NCBI GenBank assembly: GCA_905221605.1
Contig: CAJNDS010000085.1
Location: forward strand, 171,468 to 235,467
Direction: 5' to 3'
DNA: 64,000 bases
Origin: Symbiodinium natans
Taxonomy: Eukaryota > Sar > Dinophyceae > Suessiales > Symbiodiniaceae
A program made the translations under genes and the position numbers. Shown here one piece after another: positions 51,216 through 63,640 of the stretch. Position 1 is the stretch's first letter. Every line of letters starts with the position of its first letter. The notes beneath the pieces were generated by a model. The model made no database searches and was not told the origin of the DNA. It was given only the letters and a program-made list of their open reading frames with translations.

Positions 51216-51551
51216 ATGGCGACGCTGGCGCATTTTTGGGTGGCGGTGGCCGCAGTCTTTCAAGCTGTTTCTGGTCAGATCGAAATCAAGGTTCCGAGGA
51301 ATGACAAAAGGATTTCAAAGGGGGTGCTGGTGGTTGTCCAGCAAGGGAGGCTGTTGAGAGACCGGCTTGAAGAAATCCTTGGAAGGTCGCTGGATCCTCC
51401 ACCGTTTTCCCGGTCGCGAATGCCTGGGCCAACAGCATGGACAATGCAAGTAGCTTTGCGATCACCATCGAAGGTGGCGCAGTTCTGGGACTCGAGGTTT
51501 TTGAGTTGGAAGCCAGAGATTATAGGACACTTTGAAGCCGACGGTTTATGA
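51216..51551 (+). CDS. Candidate exon with signal peptide
   Basis: An ATG at 51216 encodes MATLAHFWVAVAAVFQAVSG, a good match to a signal peptide (short N-region, hydrophobic core, small residues before a likely cleavage site). The frame stays open for 111 codons with IEIKVPRNDKRISKGVLVVV. It lies upstream of and on the same strand as the large secreted-looking Cys-rich gene, so it could be that gene's first exon. No splice connection is shown, and the later part of the frame may be intron. Confidence 0.35.
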   Translation: MATLAHFWVAVAAVFQAVSGQIEIKVPRNDKRISKGVLVVVQQGRLLRDRLEEILGRSLDPPPFSRSRMPGPTAWTMQVALRSPSKVAQFWDSRFLSWKPEIIGHFEADGL

Positions 51552-52174
51552 TCGGGTAAACCACCACCAACCTTGCTATAGCTTTGGCCTTCCCTTTTTG
51601 CCCAACCCAAGTTGCTTCCAGAGCAATGGCGTGATGCTGTGCGTGAGACAGTTTTTGTGCTGATGATGAGTCCAGGTGGTGGTTCTAGTTCCGGTGCACG
51701 GCGAGTGTGCAAGCATCGCGGAGATCCTGACCACGCAGCTTGTCTTGCATGTGCTTGTATTGGCGCACCTGCGCCCAGTTCCATTGCAGGTCTCGGGGTC
51801 CGCCTATGATCATCCGTAGAAGGGTTGTGCAGTAAACACTGGCCAAAGTGATATTGCAGAGCCAGCCTTTTGACCACCAATGTCCAGGTCGACGTCGGCG
51901 ACATGTCGCGCAACTGGAAGGAGAGTGAAGCTCTCTTGTTGGACGATGGCTACACGTGGACTTGGCGGTGATTGCTCATGATTTGGGACCTTGACGACAC
52001 TGCTTTTCTTGAGTGAGAAAGCCATACTCCCTCGAATCCCTCAATTTCAAAAGAAACATAGCGCACACAACCCTTGATTTGCCCGCGCCCCACAGTTCCA
52101 CAGAGTCTTCTGACCGCTTGTTGGCCAAAGCAACAAATTCTGCCATCCAACTCTTTGAGCATGACCACCCAATT

Positions 52175-52210
52175 GCTAACCCTAAGCCCTGAACCCTAAA
52201 CCCTAAACCT
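52175..52210. repeat. Short interstitial telomeric-type repeat
   Basis: About five CCCTAAA-like units with variants (CCCTAAG, CCCTGAA), about 525 bp before the main array and in the same orientation. Confidence 0.85.
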
Positions 52211-52449
52211 TCAAAATAATTGTGCAGGTGGGAATGCCGCAGTTCCCTGGTTCGCGTGACGCAGATCCAGGTCGGCACGGACGGTTTGGCCGTCGTGGTC
52301 GCGAAGAACCCCGGCGAGTGACCAAACCCTCAGGGCCTTTCTCGGATGATTTTGAGCTAAACCACCAGCTCAAGGGTCATATCAAGGTATGGTTGCCTTT
52401 AAAACCGTTGAGACCCCAGGAATGGCAGAGCCCACGACTGCCTGACGTC

Positions 52450-55400
52450 CCCGGAAGTGGGCGGCCTCACCTTGGCCATGCTGCACTGGATGTTCACCAA
52501 CTGGACCCGGGGGGCCTCCCAGGTTTCGGGCAGGGAGATTCGGGTTTTTCACGTTGCTCACTTGGGCTGTTCATGCCCCGCCAATCTCCTGCCCCACGTG
52601 CGCGTTCTTGTGTGCTGTCTCTGAGGACCAGCGAGCAGCTGCAAGACTACGGCCTGGACCTTGCCTCGGTGCTCCCCAACGATGACGGCGACGGCGTCAA
52701 GGACGTTTGTGGGTGGGTTTTCTTCTGTGCCCCCCCTAAACCCTAAACCCTAAACCCTAAACCCTAAACCCTAAACCCTAAACCCTAAACCCTAAACCCT
52801 AAACCGTAAACCCTAAACCGTAAACCCTAAACCCCTAAACCCTAAACCCTAAACCCTAAACCCTAAACCCTAAACCCTAACCCCCTAAACCCTAAACCCT
52901 AACCCTAAACCCTAAACCCTAAACCCTAACCCTAAAAACCCTAAACCCTAAACCCTAAACCCTAAACCCTAAACCCCCTAAACCCTAACCCTAAACCCTA
53001 AACCCTAAACCCTAAACCCTAAACCCTAAACCCTAAACCCTAAACCCTAAACCCTAAACCCTAAACCCTAAACCCTAAACCCTAAACTTGCCCCTAAACC
53101 CTAAGGAGGGTTGAGGGTTCCCCCTTTTGGTTCTCGGGGCCTTTGGCCGGGTCCCTGTTGTTTCTATTGCAGCTGTGCCACCCAAACCAGTACTGTAGGG
53201 TTCAACTAAAGGATTGGGGGATGTTTTAAAGATCTTGATGCCCACACGACCCTTTGAGACTTGTTCTCCTTCTCAGGCCTGCAAGCGAACCAAAATGACT
53301 TTTCAACCATCGTGCTGGGATTTGCTTGGTGCCTGGTGTAGTCCGGGGTGCCTTATATTGCTGAAGCGCGACTCTTGCCTCGCCTAAGCTCGGACAAATG
53401 AAGCTACGAAGCAGCGCCCTGCTCTCGAGTGATAGCGTCCCTGGAGGAGTGGAGTGACTTGTCCTGGGCATGTCCGGAGGTGCACCCGCGAGCGAGGGTT
53501 TTGGCGATCTGAGCTGTAGGGATATTGAGGTGTTTGGCAGGCGACAAAGGGTTTCGGATAGCTCAGGTGGTACGGATGCCCTGTTGCAGACTTCTGAGAT
53601 GCAGAGTAGACCCGAGACTCCAAACACCAGGTGCCCATCAACACTTACGGTCCGGGGTCCGACTCGGGAACCTACGACTTCTTCGCCGAGGCCACGCTGT
53701 GCAAGGACTGCTTCGCCGGGACGCTCGGCTTGCCATCGAAAAGCTGCAAACAAACTGACTCAAACCCTTTCAATGCCTTTCAAGCTACTGATCTTTCTGC
53801 TGTGAGTAGGTTTTCATAACAGCCCATCCCTGAGAGTCCCAAGTCATCCTCCAAGTCGCACAAACCTCCGCAAAAAACCTTTCCAAGGAACGAAGGCTAC
53901 GAGGCGGAAGCTTTCGCTTACTGCCCTTCGGACAAGCACCATGACTTGGAACAACTGACCACAGAGGGGGACATTGCCGCCTACATCCAGAGCCAGAGGT
54001 GCGGTGAAACTCCCAAACAGAACCCCCCCCGGAAAGCACTACGACCCCCAACGTATGGGAGGCCCGTGAACTGCTACATGCACTCGGAGTCCGATTATCA
54101 GCTCTACCAGTGGCTCTCAGCGGATTCTTGGAAGCAGCCTTGTTTGGGGCATGATCGTAGGAGCCCCTACCCATCTTCAAATGCTGTTTACGACCAGCTG
54201 GGGACTTCTCAGACGCTTCGTGTGAGCTACGGCGCATTTCAGAGCGATCTTGGGTGTGTGGGCGGTGGTGACGTCAGAGGTTCATTGGGTGCAGAAAGCA
54301 TTCCCAAGCTTGCATTCCTGCGCAACCTTCAGAACCTCCAGTGAGGATACCGGTGGCATCGCCTATTTCGGCTACGCTTACTACGCCACATTCACAGGTC
54401 AGCTGACTGTTGCACGGATCGCCAGTGATGCCTACAAGGGCGTCAAGGAGAGGGATCGGGTCCGAGTGGGCCGTGTTGCTCGAGGGTCTTCGTGTTCTGT
54501 CCTTTCAGGCCCTCTCAGGTGATGCTGGATGCGCTTGCGCATCTTGCGCCTCTTGTCTCGAGGACACGGCCGACGCGAAGGTTGAGCCTTCCACCTACAC
54601 GATTACGGACGGCTCCTACAGCGTCTACAAGCGCCGGTTGTACATGAACGTGGACAACAAGGTCGGGACGGCCGTCTGAACGGCAGGGATCCTTTCCGGG
54701 ATCGCTGGGCATAGGGTTGCAACCTCTCCCCGCCGTCCCCCCTGCCCCAGGCCTGGGACAGGGTGCACCCGTACCTCAGCTATGGCTTCAGCGCGGAGGG
54801 GCAGTCTCTGGTTGCGTCCGTGGGCTATGTGGGAGTGAATGCAGCCTTGCTGGCCAAGATGAAGATCAGGACCCTTGGGTTTTTCATGTAGAGCACGGTG
54901 AAATCAGACTCGGATGGCAGAAATAGGAAGCCCGCCGATGCCCACCAAGGATCGAAGAGAGGGGAAACGAGGAGGCGGACTACGTGTCCGTCGCCCCATC
55001 CAACTGCGCCATTGGAACCGAGTTGAGCGCTGTCCCGTATGTCAACCAGCTTCCCGGCACGCACGAAATGGAACCAGGCCACATGGACCCAAACAACGTC
55101 AGCTCATGTCTAGTGCGTGTTCTCGGAACAGAAACGCACATACATCAGAGACATCCGCTGCCAAGGTTTGGGAACAACAAGATCAACTACACATGCGCCC
55201 GATGCCAGCCGGGCACTTTCAAGTTCCTCGACACTCCCACGGCCTGCACGCGCTGCGAAGCCGGGCGCTTCTCGGACCAGGACGGCAGGGAGGGAGGTGT
55301 GGGTGTGGGTCGGGGGGAGAGGGGGAAGAAGGTGCAAAAAGGTGCAAAAGGCTCACAGCACCCCACCAGCCCCAAACTCACAGAGGTGGGCCAGAGCACC

Positions 55401-58400
55401 TGCGGGCTCTGCGACGTGGGCTACGAGGCCGTGAACGGCACCTCCTGCCGCGCCTGTGAGCCCGGGCGACCCGGTTTGAAAGGTTTGGCAGAGTTTTCGA
55501 CTTCCCCTGTCCTAGCAAACAAACCCTCCCCCAAAAACCATAAAAGAAGATTTTCCCAGGTTCTACAAGAGCGAGGCGGCTGCGGCCACCTGCTCTCCCT
55601 GCACCGCCGGCAAGTTTAACAACCAGTCCGCGCAGGCAGGCCGAACGCCTTCCAAGTTGCTGAGTCTGACAGGGGGGGGGGTGTGGTGTATCTGAGGGGT
55701 TATAGGTTGCTGCGAGACTGGCCGCTGTTGAGTTAGGCAAGTTCGGACTCATGCATCCGTTTTGCGATGTTTTGCGCCAGACGCGATGCTTCGAATATTC
55801 CAGCGGCCATCTGTGGGTTGTGAGGTGGCTACTGCTGCTCAAGCAGGGCATCATGATCCTGCCGTTTTCCGTGCTTTTTTTGTGGTGTACCCTGGGTGCC
55901 GGAGTTCAGCATGCTCTTATACTGCTTTGTCTTTAACTTTGCAACTTCCAGATCTCCGGTCGTTCGTGGTCCGTGGTCCGCGCATCTGCTCAGGGGCTTC
56001 GGCACCCAAGCTCGAGGTTTGGGCCGATCCTTGGGGTGGGGGGGGGAGCCTGGCTACGGCAGTGGTTTTTTTCGACGCCTCGCTTCCGCTATTCAGGCAC
56101 GAATTCCGTTGCTTGGGTGGACCACTGTTGCGGGACAGGCCGCTGCGGGCAAGGGAATGTTGCCTTCCTTGCCCGCCTGTTTGTGTCCGTGCAAGAATGG
56201 AATGCGGAGGTGCAGGAGCCGTTGGCATCATCCGGGTCGGGTGCTGCGCAAGCCCAGACACCGCACGCGCGCCCTAGAGTCGTTGCATGTCGTTGCATGT
56301 CGTTGTGCTGATGTGTCACGCCGGCGAGTGGGCGTTGCATAACAGTACGCTTTCCAACGCATGCCCCTGGTGCGCGTTTTCCGAGTCGTTGAGGAATTGT
56401 CGATGCATGCCGACCCGAGAGGCACCCACTGCTCCCGCAAGTTGTCAGAGAACGAACTCTTACGTACACGTTTGGCCGGCGGAACCGTGCTCGACGACTT
56501 GAGCAAACCTGCTCTTTGCAGGGTGCTTGCCGAAGTGCACGCGCATGTACAGTTCAATTCAAGCTACGGTACGATGTGCTTCTTGGTAAAGAACAATCCA
56601 GCATCCCCGACTTGTGCATGCTGGCATGGTGCAACACGTAAGATTCGGAAGTCCTCCAAAGTCGAGGCCTTAGTGGATTGGAGCTGCAGACAGTGTGCCG
56701 CTTATTGCTGGCGTACTTGCCCGCCGCCCTACCCGGGTTGCTGTGGCCAAAGCGAATGTGCATGTACGTTCGCGTGCCGGCCCTCGGCACGACTGCCACA
56801 TGTGACCTTGTCAGCCGGCCTGCCATGTTGACGGGCGTTGCTCCCCTGCACTCCGCTCTGGTGTCAAGTCAAGCATCCATGTACACCGAGTCGGCAGGTT
56901 CCCCCCATGTGTGTCTTTTCTTGTTTGTGAATCATCGGAACCGAATGACGGCAGGTAGGGACGGGTGAGATGTGATGCATCTGCAAAGTTGCCAGTAAAT
57001 AATGTTAAATAATGAAGGTTATTGCCGGCGCTTCTGCTGTCGACGGTTGAGCGCTTATGACAAGTTTTGCCTTGTTTTTTGGCCAGCTCATTGTACTTCT
57101 TGCGGCTCTGGTGTTCATCCTGGTCTGAATTTCTTTGGGTGCCTCAAGCTATCTCAAGCTGCAAAAGCTTACCGAGCAGATGGCCCACAAGCTGCAGCAG
57201 GCGACGGGTGCGATGCGTTACTTGTGAAGCATTTGGCAAATCACGGCGGTGCCTCCACCGCCGCTGGACACGCGTTCCTCGCCCGTCATCGAACTTTGCC
57301 AACAGCGGTTGCGGGTCATGCCTTGGCCGCCGTGCGGCTTTCGGCGTGGGCCGTCTTGCGCGATGCTCGGCGGGGAGGTGCGCCGGACTCTTCAGGCATG
57401 CGCTCCAGGATGTGGAAGCCCAGGAACTATTGGCCTTTGCGGCCACTCGCCTCGCCCGCGTGCAGGTTCCTTCCGAGGTTGCGGTCGGCGGGGCCATGGC
57501 GCGGCTCACGGCTCTACGCAAACATGCGCAAACCAGATGGGGGCGTGCGCGGTATCGCAACGGGGATGTGTTTCGCCGCATGGTGGCTCGCACGCTCGCC
57601 AAGCAGTGGGCGACCACTGTCGATCAGGCAACGCGTGCAGGCCGCCTTAGACACACGGAACGATGCGGTCGTCGTGTCGCTCGCTGGCCGAGGCGCCTAC
57701 GACAGCATCTCACGGGCCGCGTCTCTCGCCAAGTTGCGGGGTTGGCGCCACCACTGCTGCCGCTCGTGCGTTTATTTTTCGGCCAGCTGGTGGGATTCCG
57801 AAGGACTGCTCCGCGAGATGCTGCAAGGCGAAGGGTGCGAACAAGGGGATCCGCCGGCCCTTGCGCTTTTCGCACTGGGGCAGCACGGTTCCCTGGCTCC
57901 AGCAGCAGCGTCGCTGCGTCCCCAGCTGATGACCTCGTGGCATTCCTCGATGCCCTGTATGTTACCACGGTGCCAAGCCGCGCCCGAGCATCCTTGGATG
58001 CTGCCAAGCACGGTGGAGGAGGGGTGCGGCATGTGCGTCCAACAAAACCTGTGCCATTGAACCCTTTGCGCTGCTGCAGCACCTGCAGCTGCACTTGCCC
58101 CTCCTTCCAAACCAGCAGTGTGCCTGGCTGCTTCTTACCATGTGCGCCTCTCCACCCCGGACGCCGAAGGGTCGGCCACTCGGTCGGCCCCAGTATGCTC
58201 CAGTGGCGTACGGGGCCGCATGGGCAGACTCATTGCCCTTCAGCGCACCAGATAGCCGGACTTGGCCACGCAATGTGCTGAGCACGACATCAGGAGGGCG
58301 CTGGCGCACGGTGCTTGGCCCAGCAGATAGAAGGATGGGCAGCGTGCCCTTGCCCCCACTAGCACGAGTTGACAGGAGGCCTTCCGGCACCCTCTACCCA

Positions 58401-61400
58401 GGACGCAGGGTGGGACGAAGGGATGGTGACGTCCTGGCTGGTGGGCAGGTCTGTGAAGGCCGAGCAGAATGCGGCCCGGCCTGTAAGAGCAGCAGCGCGC
58501 GAGAGGCGGGTGACAATTCAGCAGAGAGACGGGTCCTTGAAGATGTACGTGATCAAACACAAACATCACGGAATGCGACGTGAATCAAGCATTTCATCGC
58601 TGGTGCGCTTGATTGTGCGCAGTGCGTTCCAACAGAGCATGCTGGAGTGAGTGTGTGGCAGAAGCACACAATCGACAAAGTCGCTGCAGGTTCACACCAC
58701 GATGGCGCGCAGAGCGGCCATCCGAAAAAAAAGTCATGATGCCCACATCGAGCCAAACCCCAGACGCGAGCTTGAGCGGGGTCGATGGACTGCCCATAAC
58801 TACTGCATGTAGGTGTGGGCGTGGTTGCCACCGGAAGTAATTTTGTAGAGATTCGGTGCTTTAAAAAACCGCTTGGTAGCGTGCATGAGAATGTACGGTG
58901 ACTGTGGCTTTGACATGCTTCAACCAGCGGACAGCTACATTGTTGGGTGCACCGGGGCGAAGAGCGGGTGTGATGCCAACTCATCTTGAACGGAAGCCAT
59001 CCAAAAAGACCTTTGTGAAACAGCATGATGCATGATTCCCCTGGTGTCGCTCCTGGCAGGCATGCAGATTAGACGTGCCCACATAGCATGAACAAGCGTT
59101 CTGCCGACCAAACGTAGGACCGGAAGATGCGAGCCCGGCCCCCAACGCCTGATGGTCCTCCGCAATGAGGTCGGGGGGCGCTGGAATGACCCGGCCGGCA
59201 CTTTCCTGCGGACTCAGACGCGATTGCGGGGCTACCGCGCTCCGGCAGCAGTGCACCGCAGCGCGGCGAGCGGTTGGGCGCGCCGTTGGTGGGGGCTATT
59301 GTCCGTCGCGGTCCAAGTGGCCGTTGCCGAGATCATGCCCAGGGGACTGCTGCCTTCCGGCCTCAGCATGGTGCCGCCCCTGGAGGCCGTGCTGTCGCTA
59401 GCTGGCGGCGCTGGGCCCAGCCTGCCGCCGCTGCGGCGCAGGCGCCAAACCCTCGAGACCATGACGGCAGAGGGAAAAAGGTCCGCGGAAAAAAGAAACT
59501 GGGTAAAGCTCACGGGCAGTAGCGCTGATGCCGTCCAGGAAGGGCAAGCTGCCATTTTTGCGTTCTCCGCGGCTGATACGGTGATCAACGTGCTGTCGCC
59601 AACCCAAATTTCTCCGAAACTCTGCTCCCAAGTAAATATACGACCTAACAACTGGGAGAAGTAGTGCGCCTACGCGAAACTCTGGCAAGCGACGTCGTGG
59701 GCACCCAGGACCAAAACACATAACGGCTGATTTTTCTGGACCCGCTGCAAAATGAAACCGCCAACGTGTAGCCCACTGAGCTGCAGCATCAAAGGCGCGA
59801 CAATTTTGCCCATGCGCAACTAATAAATCGCTATTGGATGTCTGTCACATCAGGAAACTATGATTATGCACAAGGAATGCGACGTCACGCCCTAACGAGT
59901 GAGTTCACTGGGCCATCATACACGTTCGGTTGATTGCCAGGCAAGCACGGGGCTGTAAATGAGTTGGGTTCTTGCAATATCGCACGGAAACCAGCAAGGT
60001 GCGCCTCGAGCGCGCTCATCACAGGCGTGGGAAGCGGTGCGTTGCCACCCCTGCAAGAATCGACCGGCTCATCGCCGCGAGAGCGCAGGTCGGGTGGACC
60101 TGGCATGGCTTCGTCCCACGTCGCTAGTGGGCGCCTTCGCTGCGCAGGAAAGCACCAGACTTATAAATACTGCTGCAAGACGGTTGTTTCTGCATTCATG
60201 CTGCTGCTCAGACCCGAGTGGCGTGCCCAAGGCATTGAGGCCTTGCTGGCCACGGGGCAACGCCCATCCCCGACCCAAACTGGTTCACCACCTCTGCGCC
60301 GGCTACGTTCCAAATACGTGTCTATTTGCCCGCGAGCTCGCAAGAGGCCTCCTTGTGCGCTACGCTGGGGAGGGGGGGCCGGGTCTTTCGCGCATGGGGC
60401 CGCGGCGCTGCAGCGGCCTGTTGCTGTGACAGACGACGGTGGTCTGGCTGGGCGCGACATTGATGCCTTGGGATGCCTTGGGGACGGCGCGGTCGGGGAG
60501 GTCGTGGGAGGGGACGGCGGAACAACCCCGCAGCCGCTACAGTTACGGCTGCGGCCGCCCCCACGCAAATCGACAATGACATTGAGCCAGCCGCCGCGCC
60601 GCAGCCATCCGCAGCAACGCCAAGCCAGGACTTGTTCCGCTGGCTCGCCGTCCCAGCCCTGCGCCTGTCTGCACTCGTGCATGCGCGACGTCGATCTCGA
60701 GGAGGTGCCCGCGGAGGAGCTACGGCGTCGGGAGCGACGGTTTTACGCAGGAAAATGGGAGCGGCTGCTCTGCGAGGGTGCCGAGCTGGCGTTTACCGCC
60801 CCACCGCGGTCGCAACCCCGAGTACGACCTCAGGCGCGAACAGCGTGCTGCCGCGTTGGCGCGTTTGGGGAGATCTCGGCAGCGGCAACGCCCGACGCCC
60901 ACGAACTGCCCAGGTGCCCATCCCACGAGAATGCCTTTGCAGCCAGCCGCGCCAGGGCGTGCAACTCTGCCGCCAGAAGTTGCGGAACAACTTACGACGA
61001 TGCGCGCGACGCAGGGCCACCAGCGAGCATCTGCGGCGGTCCCGCATGATTTCGTCCGCGCGTCGCGTCGAGGACGCCAGGGCATCGAGCATACATGCCC
61101 GGGAGCTTATACCGCGGTCTCAGGCCCTGCCTGCACTGGTGCTCAGCGCATATTGGAAAGAAGCACAGGCCTCCCGGAAGGCTTCCCCGAACTGCTGCGC
61201 CAAAGTGCGTGCGACAAGACGCCGGAAGACATCGCCCGCAAGGCGGGGGCACACCATTTTGAGAGTCACGCTTGCAGACGCGTCTGCTAACGGCAGGCGT
61301 GCCTCTTGCTACACCAACAAATACGCAAGTTGTAAAGTTTTCACCGTCCGGCCGATGCTTGGCTTCTGAAGGCCCTGCCCTTGATGGCCTGGGTCCCCAT

Positions 61401-63640
61401 GTTGCACGCAGGTCCGCTTGTGCACTGTCCACAGCATGCACGGGGATTTCGTTGACGGGCGGCAAAAATATCAGTCTGTCAGTCTAGGTCTCGTGTACTA
61501 ACATTAGTCAGGTTGCACACGTTTGTTATGGTTGTTTCCGCCGAATATATGTGTGTGTGTGTGGCCTGTGTGTGTGTGTATGATGTGTATGTGTGTATGT
61601 GTGTATGTATGTGTGTGTGTGTGGGAAAATTGTGCAAGAAGCAGGAACAGCATGATGGATCATTGTCAATAGGTTGCCCTCTCGCATGCATCATGCTTTT
61701 CCTATGCAGTTCTGTCAGGCCTCCTGCAGTTTCTGCGGCCCCGGCTTTTTTGCGCCGGGAGGTTCCACGCAGTGCCTTGGTGGCCGACCCCAAAAACATG
61801 CGGGCTTGCGTGGTTGGGGAATGCAGCGAGGCACTGGCACGCCCATCGCGAGGATGGATACAATCCTACACCCCCTATGCGTTTGCACCCGTTGTCAATG
61901 AGCCTCATCTCATACGGGCGTGTAACACCCAACCCTCCGATAGGCGTTCTCAGGTTGATAAGAATTTCTTGGTTTTGGGTGGGTTCGGGGCTTGCGTTCG
62001 CAGCATTCTACCACGGACCATGTCAGTCGACGTCTTCACGGGCTAAGCCTTGTCCCGTTTACTATGGGGATTACGAGGAAAGGGGGGGGACCGGTTCACA
62101 CGCGATAGGCGTGCCAATGCCTAGCTAATGCAAGGATGTCCCTGGTGGAAACATCATCACCTTTTTTGTTGGACCTCCTAATTCCTTGAAGCTACATGTG
62201 CAATTTGGAATTAGGATGGTTCAGGATCCCTGGTGCAAGAAGTTCGGACGCAACCGGTCGACCCAGGTGCTTTGCTTGCCCACTCAACGAGATCGCCCCG
62301 GTTCCGGGCTCTGCAGCCTGCAGTCCCTGTGCTCATTGGAGTCGAAGGTGGGAGGGCTCATCGAGGGCTCCTCGCAAAGTACCGTAGCGATTCGCAAATG
62401 TGCAGTGCGAAACTGTGCAGTCAGCTGCCTATTGAGTTGTCGAACGTAGGAGACGTAGCGGTGAGGATGAAGAAGCTGTTAGGCTTGGAACAAAACTTTG
62501 CCAGCTCAATTGTTGTGTTTCTCGTGTTCGGTGGCTGAATCCTGATGTGGGTGGCTCATGGTCAGCATCTTCACGGCTTTGTTTTGGGGCATCAGCGACC
62601 TGATTCACACGAGACTCCCTGGACCCCTCAGTGGAATTTTTGACCAAGAAGCCCAGTTTCAAGCCCAGGCTACTGCGGGGAAGGCTTCACCACGGTGCAG
62701 GCGGACCGATTGAGGTTGAGGTTGAGGCGTAGGCGGAGGTGGAGGCGGAGGTTGAGGCTTTGGCGTTGTGAGCATCTCGGAAGGTTTGCGACGATTCCCA
62801 GCAGTATCCAACGTGGCGAGAGGTGGGCTCCACGGCTTGCAGCCGCTGCCGGGCCGGGTCCTACCGCTCCGTCGAGCCGCAGTGCTTTGGGACCTGTCAG
62901 AACTCCAGGAGTGTGCGGCTTCAGGTGTTTGGGGCACAGCGTGACATGCAGATAGGTACATGCAGCATATCTGGGGTGTGAACGGTTAGACCAATATGTG
63001 AGAGGTAGGGTTTATGGGGAAGAGCGGTTAACCTTGACTTGTCCTTCCGTACACCATCAATCTCATGACAGCTTCATCTCCAAAAGCCAGGTCATAAAGG
63101 CAGTTAGCCGTGAGCCAACAATAATAAGATTCAAAGGGGCCCACCGGCCGGTCATTCGTTCACACATCCACATCGTGCGTACCTTCACTCGCTTGCCCCA
63201 ACTCGCTCCCGGTACTTGTCATGGTGGTCCTTTTGTTCTTTTGTTTTCTCAGAGAACGAGCCGATGTAATGAAGCTATCCCAAACGCTAACTTGTTAATT
63301 TTCTTCCAACCACCAAGGTGCGTCCGGTGCCCGGAGCCCAAAACAACCGCTTTCCAGGCCGCTGCATGCGAAGGTTGCCACTGAACCATGCAAAACACGC
63401 CATGATCTGCCAATGGCAGGGTGCTGTGCTTGTTGGTGATTGCGTCTGCCCGGCTGGGCAGTACCTGCGAGATGGGCTGGCAGGCCTTGGTCTGGTCCTG
63501 TGATCATTGTGGCTTGAGATTGCGCATGCCGTAGCAGCCGCCCCAAGAGCTGCACGAAATGTCACCCGAGCTCCAGGCGACAGCGTGGAAGCCATGGCCA
63601 GTGGCAATTGCACAGAATGCGGCTGATCCCGAAAAGGAAT
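52450..63640 (+). CDS. Large Cys-rich ephrin-receptor-like-module protein, about 20 exons, runs beyond the window
   Basis: Short plus-strand exons share a secreted, Cys-rich style. Early parts: GGLTLAMLHWMFTNWTRGA (about 52,458-52,515), LDLASVLPNDDGDGVKDVCG (about 52,655-52,715), YDFFAEATLCKDCFAGTLG (about 53,665-53,735), FAYCPSDKHHDLEQL (about 53,913), NCYMHSESDYQLYQW (about 54,066), then 54,160-54,251, 54,342-54,400, 54,522-54,660, 54,753-54,880 and 54,977-55,105. Clear modules follow: CARCQPGTFKFLDTPTACTR (about 55,195-55,255), CGLCDVGYEAVNGTSCRACE (about 55,400-55,462), CSPCTAGKFNNQSAQ (about 55,590-55,640), CSFCGPGFFAPGGSTQC (about 61,726), CFACPLNEIAPVPGSAACSP (about 62,265), CSRCRAGSYRSVEPQCFGTC (about 62,838), CVRCPEPKTTAFQAAACEGC (about 63,318) and CVCPAGQYL (about 63,445). 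The C-x-x-C-x-x-G-x-(Y/F) spacing fits ephrin-receptor-like (GCC2/GCC3-type) modules. Exon limits are approximate, and splitting into two genes is possible. Confidence 0.7.
52733..53105. repeat. Interstitial telomeric array (CCCTAAA)n, about 370 bp
   Basis: About 50 units of the TTTAGGG-type telomere repeat (CCCTAAA on the plus strand), with occasional AAACCGT, AACCCCCT and CCCTAACCCT variants that indicate age. Unique coding-like sequence lies on both sides, so this is not a chromosome end. Confidence 0.97.
57100..58250 (+). pseudogene. Decayed non-LTR (LINE) reverse transcriptase fragment
   Basis: RT blocks alternate between frames, which marks decay: FRRMVARTLAKQWATTVDQA (about 57,570-57,630), VVVSLAGRGAYDSISRAASL (about 57,668-57,730, motif A; the usual Asp of LDGR is Ala), LQGEGCEQGDPPALALFALG (about 57,820-57,885, motif B) and VAFLDALYVTTVPSRARA (about 57,933-57,990, motif C; the second catalytic Asp of the DD pair is Ala). 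An Arg/Ala-rich tail follows to about 58,250. The fragment cannot encode an active enzyme. Confidence 0.75.
59100..59721 (-). pseudogene. LINE RT C-terminal fragment, opposite orientation
   Basis: The minus-strand frame from 59721 has LPVVRSYIYLGAEFRRNLGW followed by RQHVDHRISRGERK. This matches the post-catalytic YLG(V/A) region of non-LTR RTs. The frame changes near 59,600 and continues degenerate to about 59,100. Only this piece of the element is present. Confidence 0.6.
60250..61310 (+). pseudogene. LINE fragment upstream of the RT domain
   Basis: Alternating frames read an Arg/Ala/Gly-rich stretch (about 60,340-60,560), DVDLEEVPAEELRRRE (about 60,690-60,735), REQRAAALARLG (about 60,835-60,870) and PPEVAEQLTTMRATQGHQRA (about 60,970-61,030). 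This is the charged region that precedes the RT in dinoflagellate LINE ORFs. It lies downstream of the RT fragment, so the pieces are either rearranged or from separate insertions. Confidence 0.5.
61548..61625. repeat. (TG)n microsatellite with TATG interruptions
   Basis: About 78 bp of TG/TATG repeats close to the 3' end of the LINE debris and just before coding modules resume. Confidence 0.9.
62700..62765. repeat. GAGGTT/GAGGCG hexamer repeat
   Basis: About ten imperfect 6-bp units in an intron-like interval of the Cys-rich gene. Confidence 0.8.

Larger units (their letters stand above)
55660..61700. other. Long intron of the Cys-rich gene loaded with LINE debris
   Basis: Cys-rich modules stop at about 55,650 and resume at about 61,705 on the same strand. 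Between them are the LINE fragments annotated separately. The parts 55,660-57,000 and 58,600-59,100 show nothing I can support. Confidence 0.5.

Noticed and set aside
52733-53105. A true chromosome end
   Set aside because: Gene-like sequence on the same strand continues on both sides, and the array contains many degenerate units.
61513-62046. 177-codon plus-strand ORF starting in the TG repeat
   Set aside because: The start lies in a Cys/Val-rich microsatellite translation, and the frame does not match the Cys-module frames beside it.
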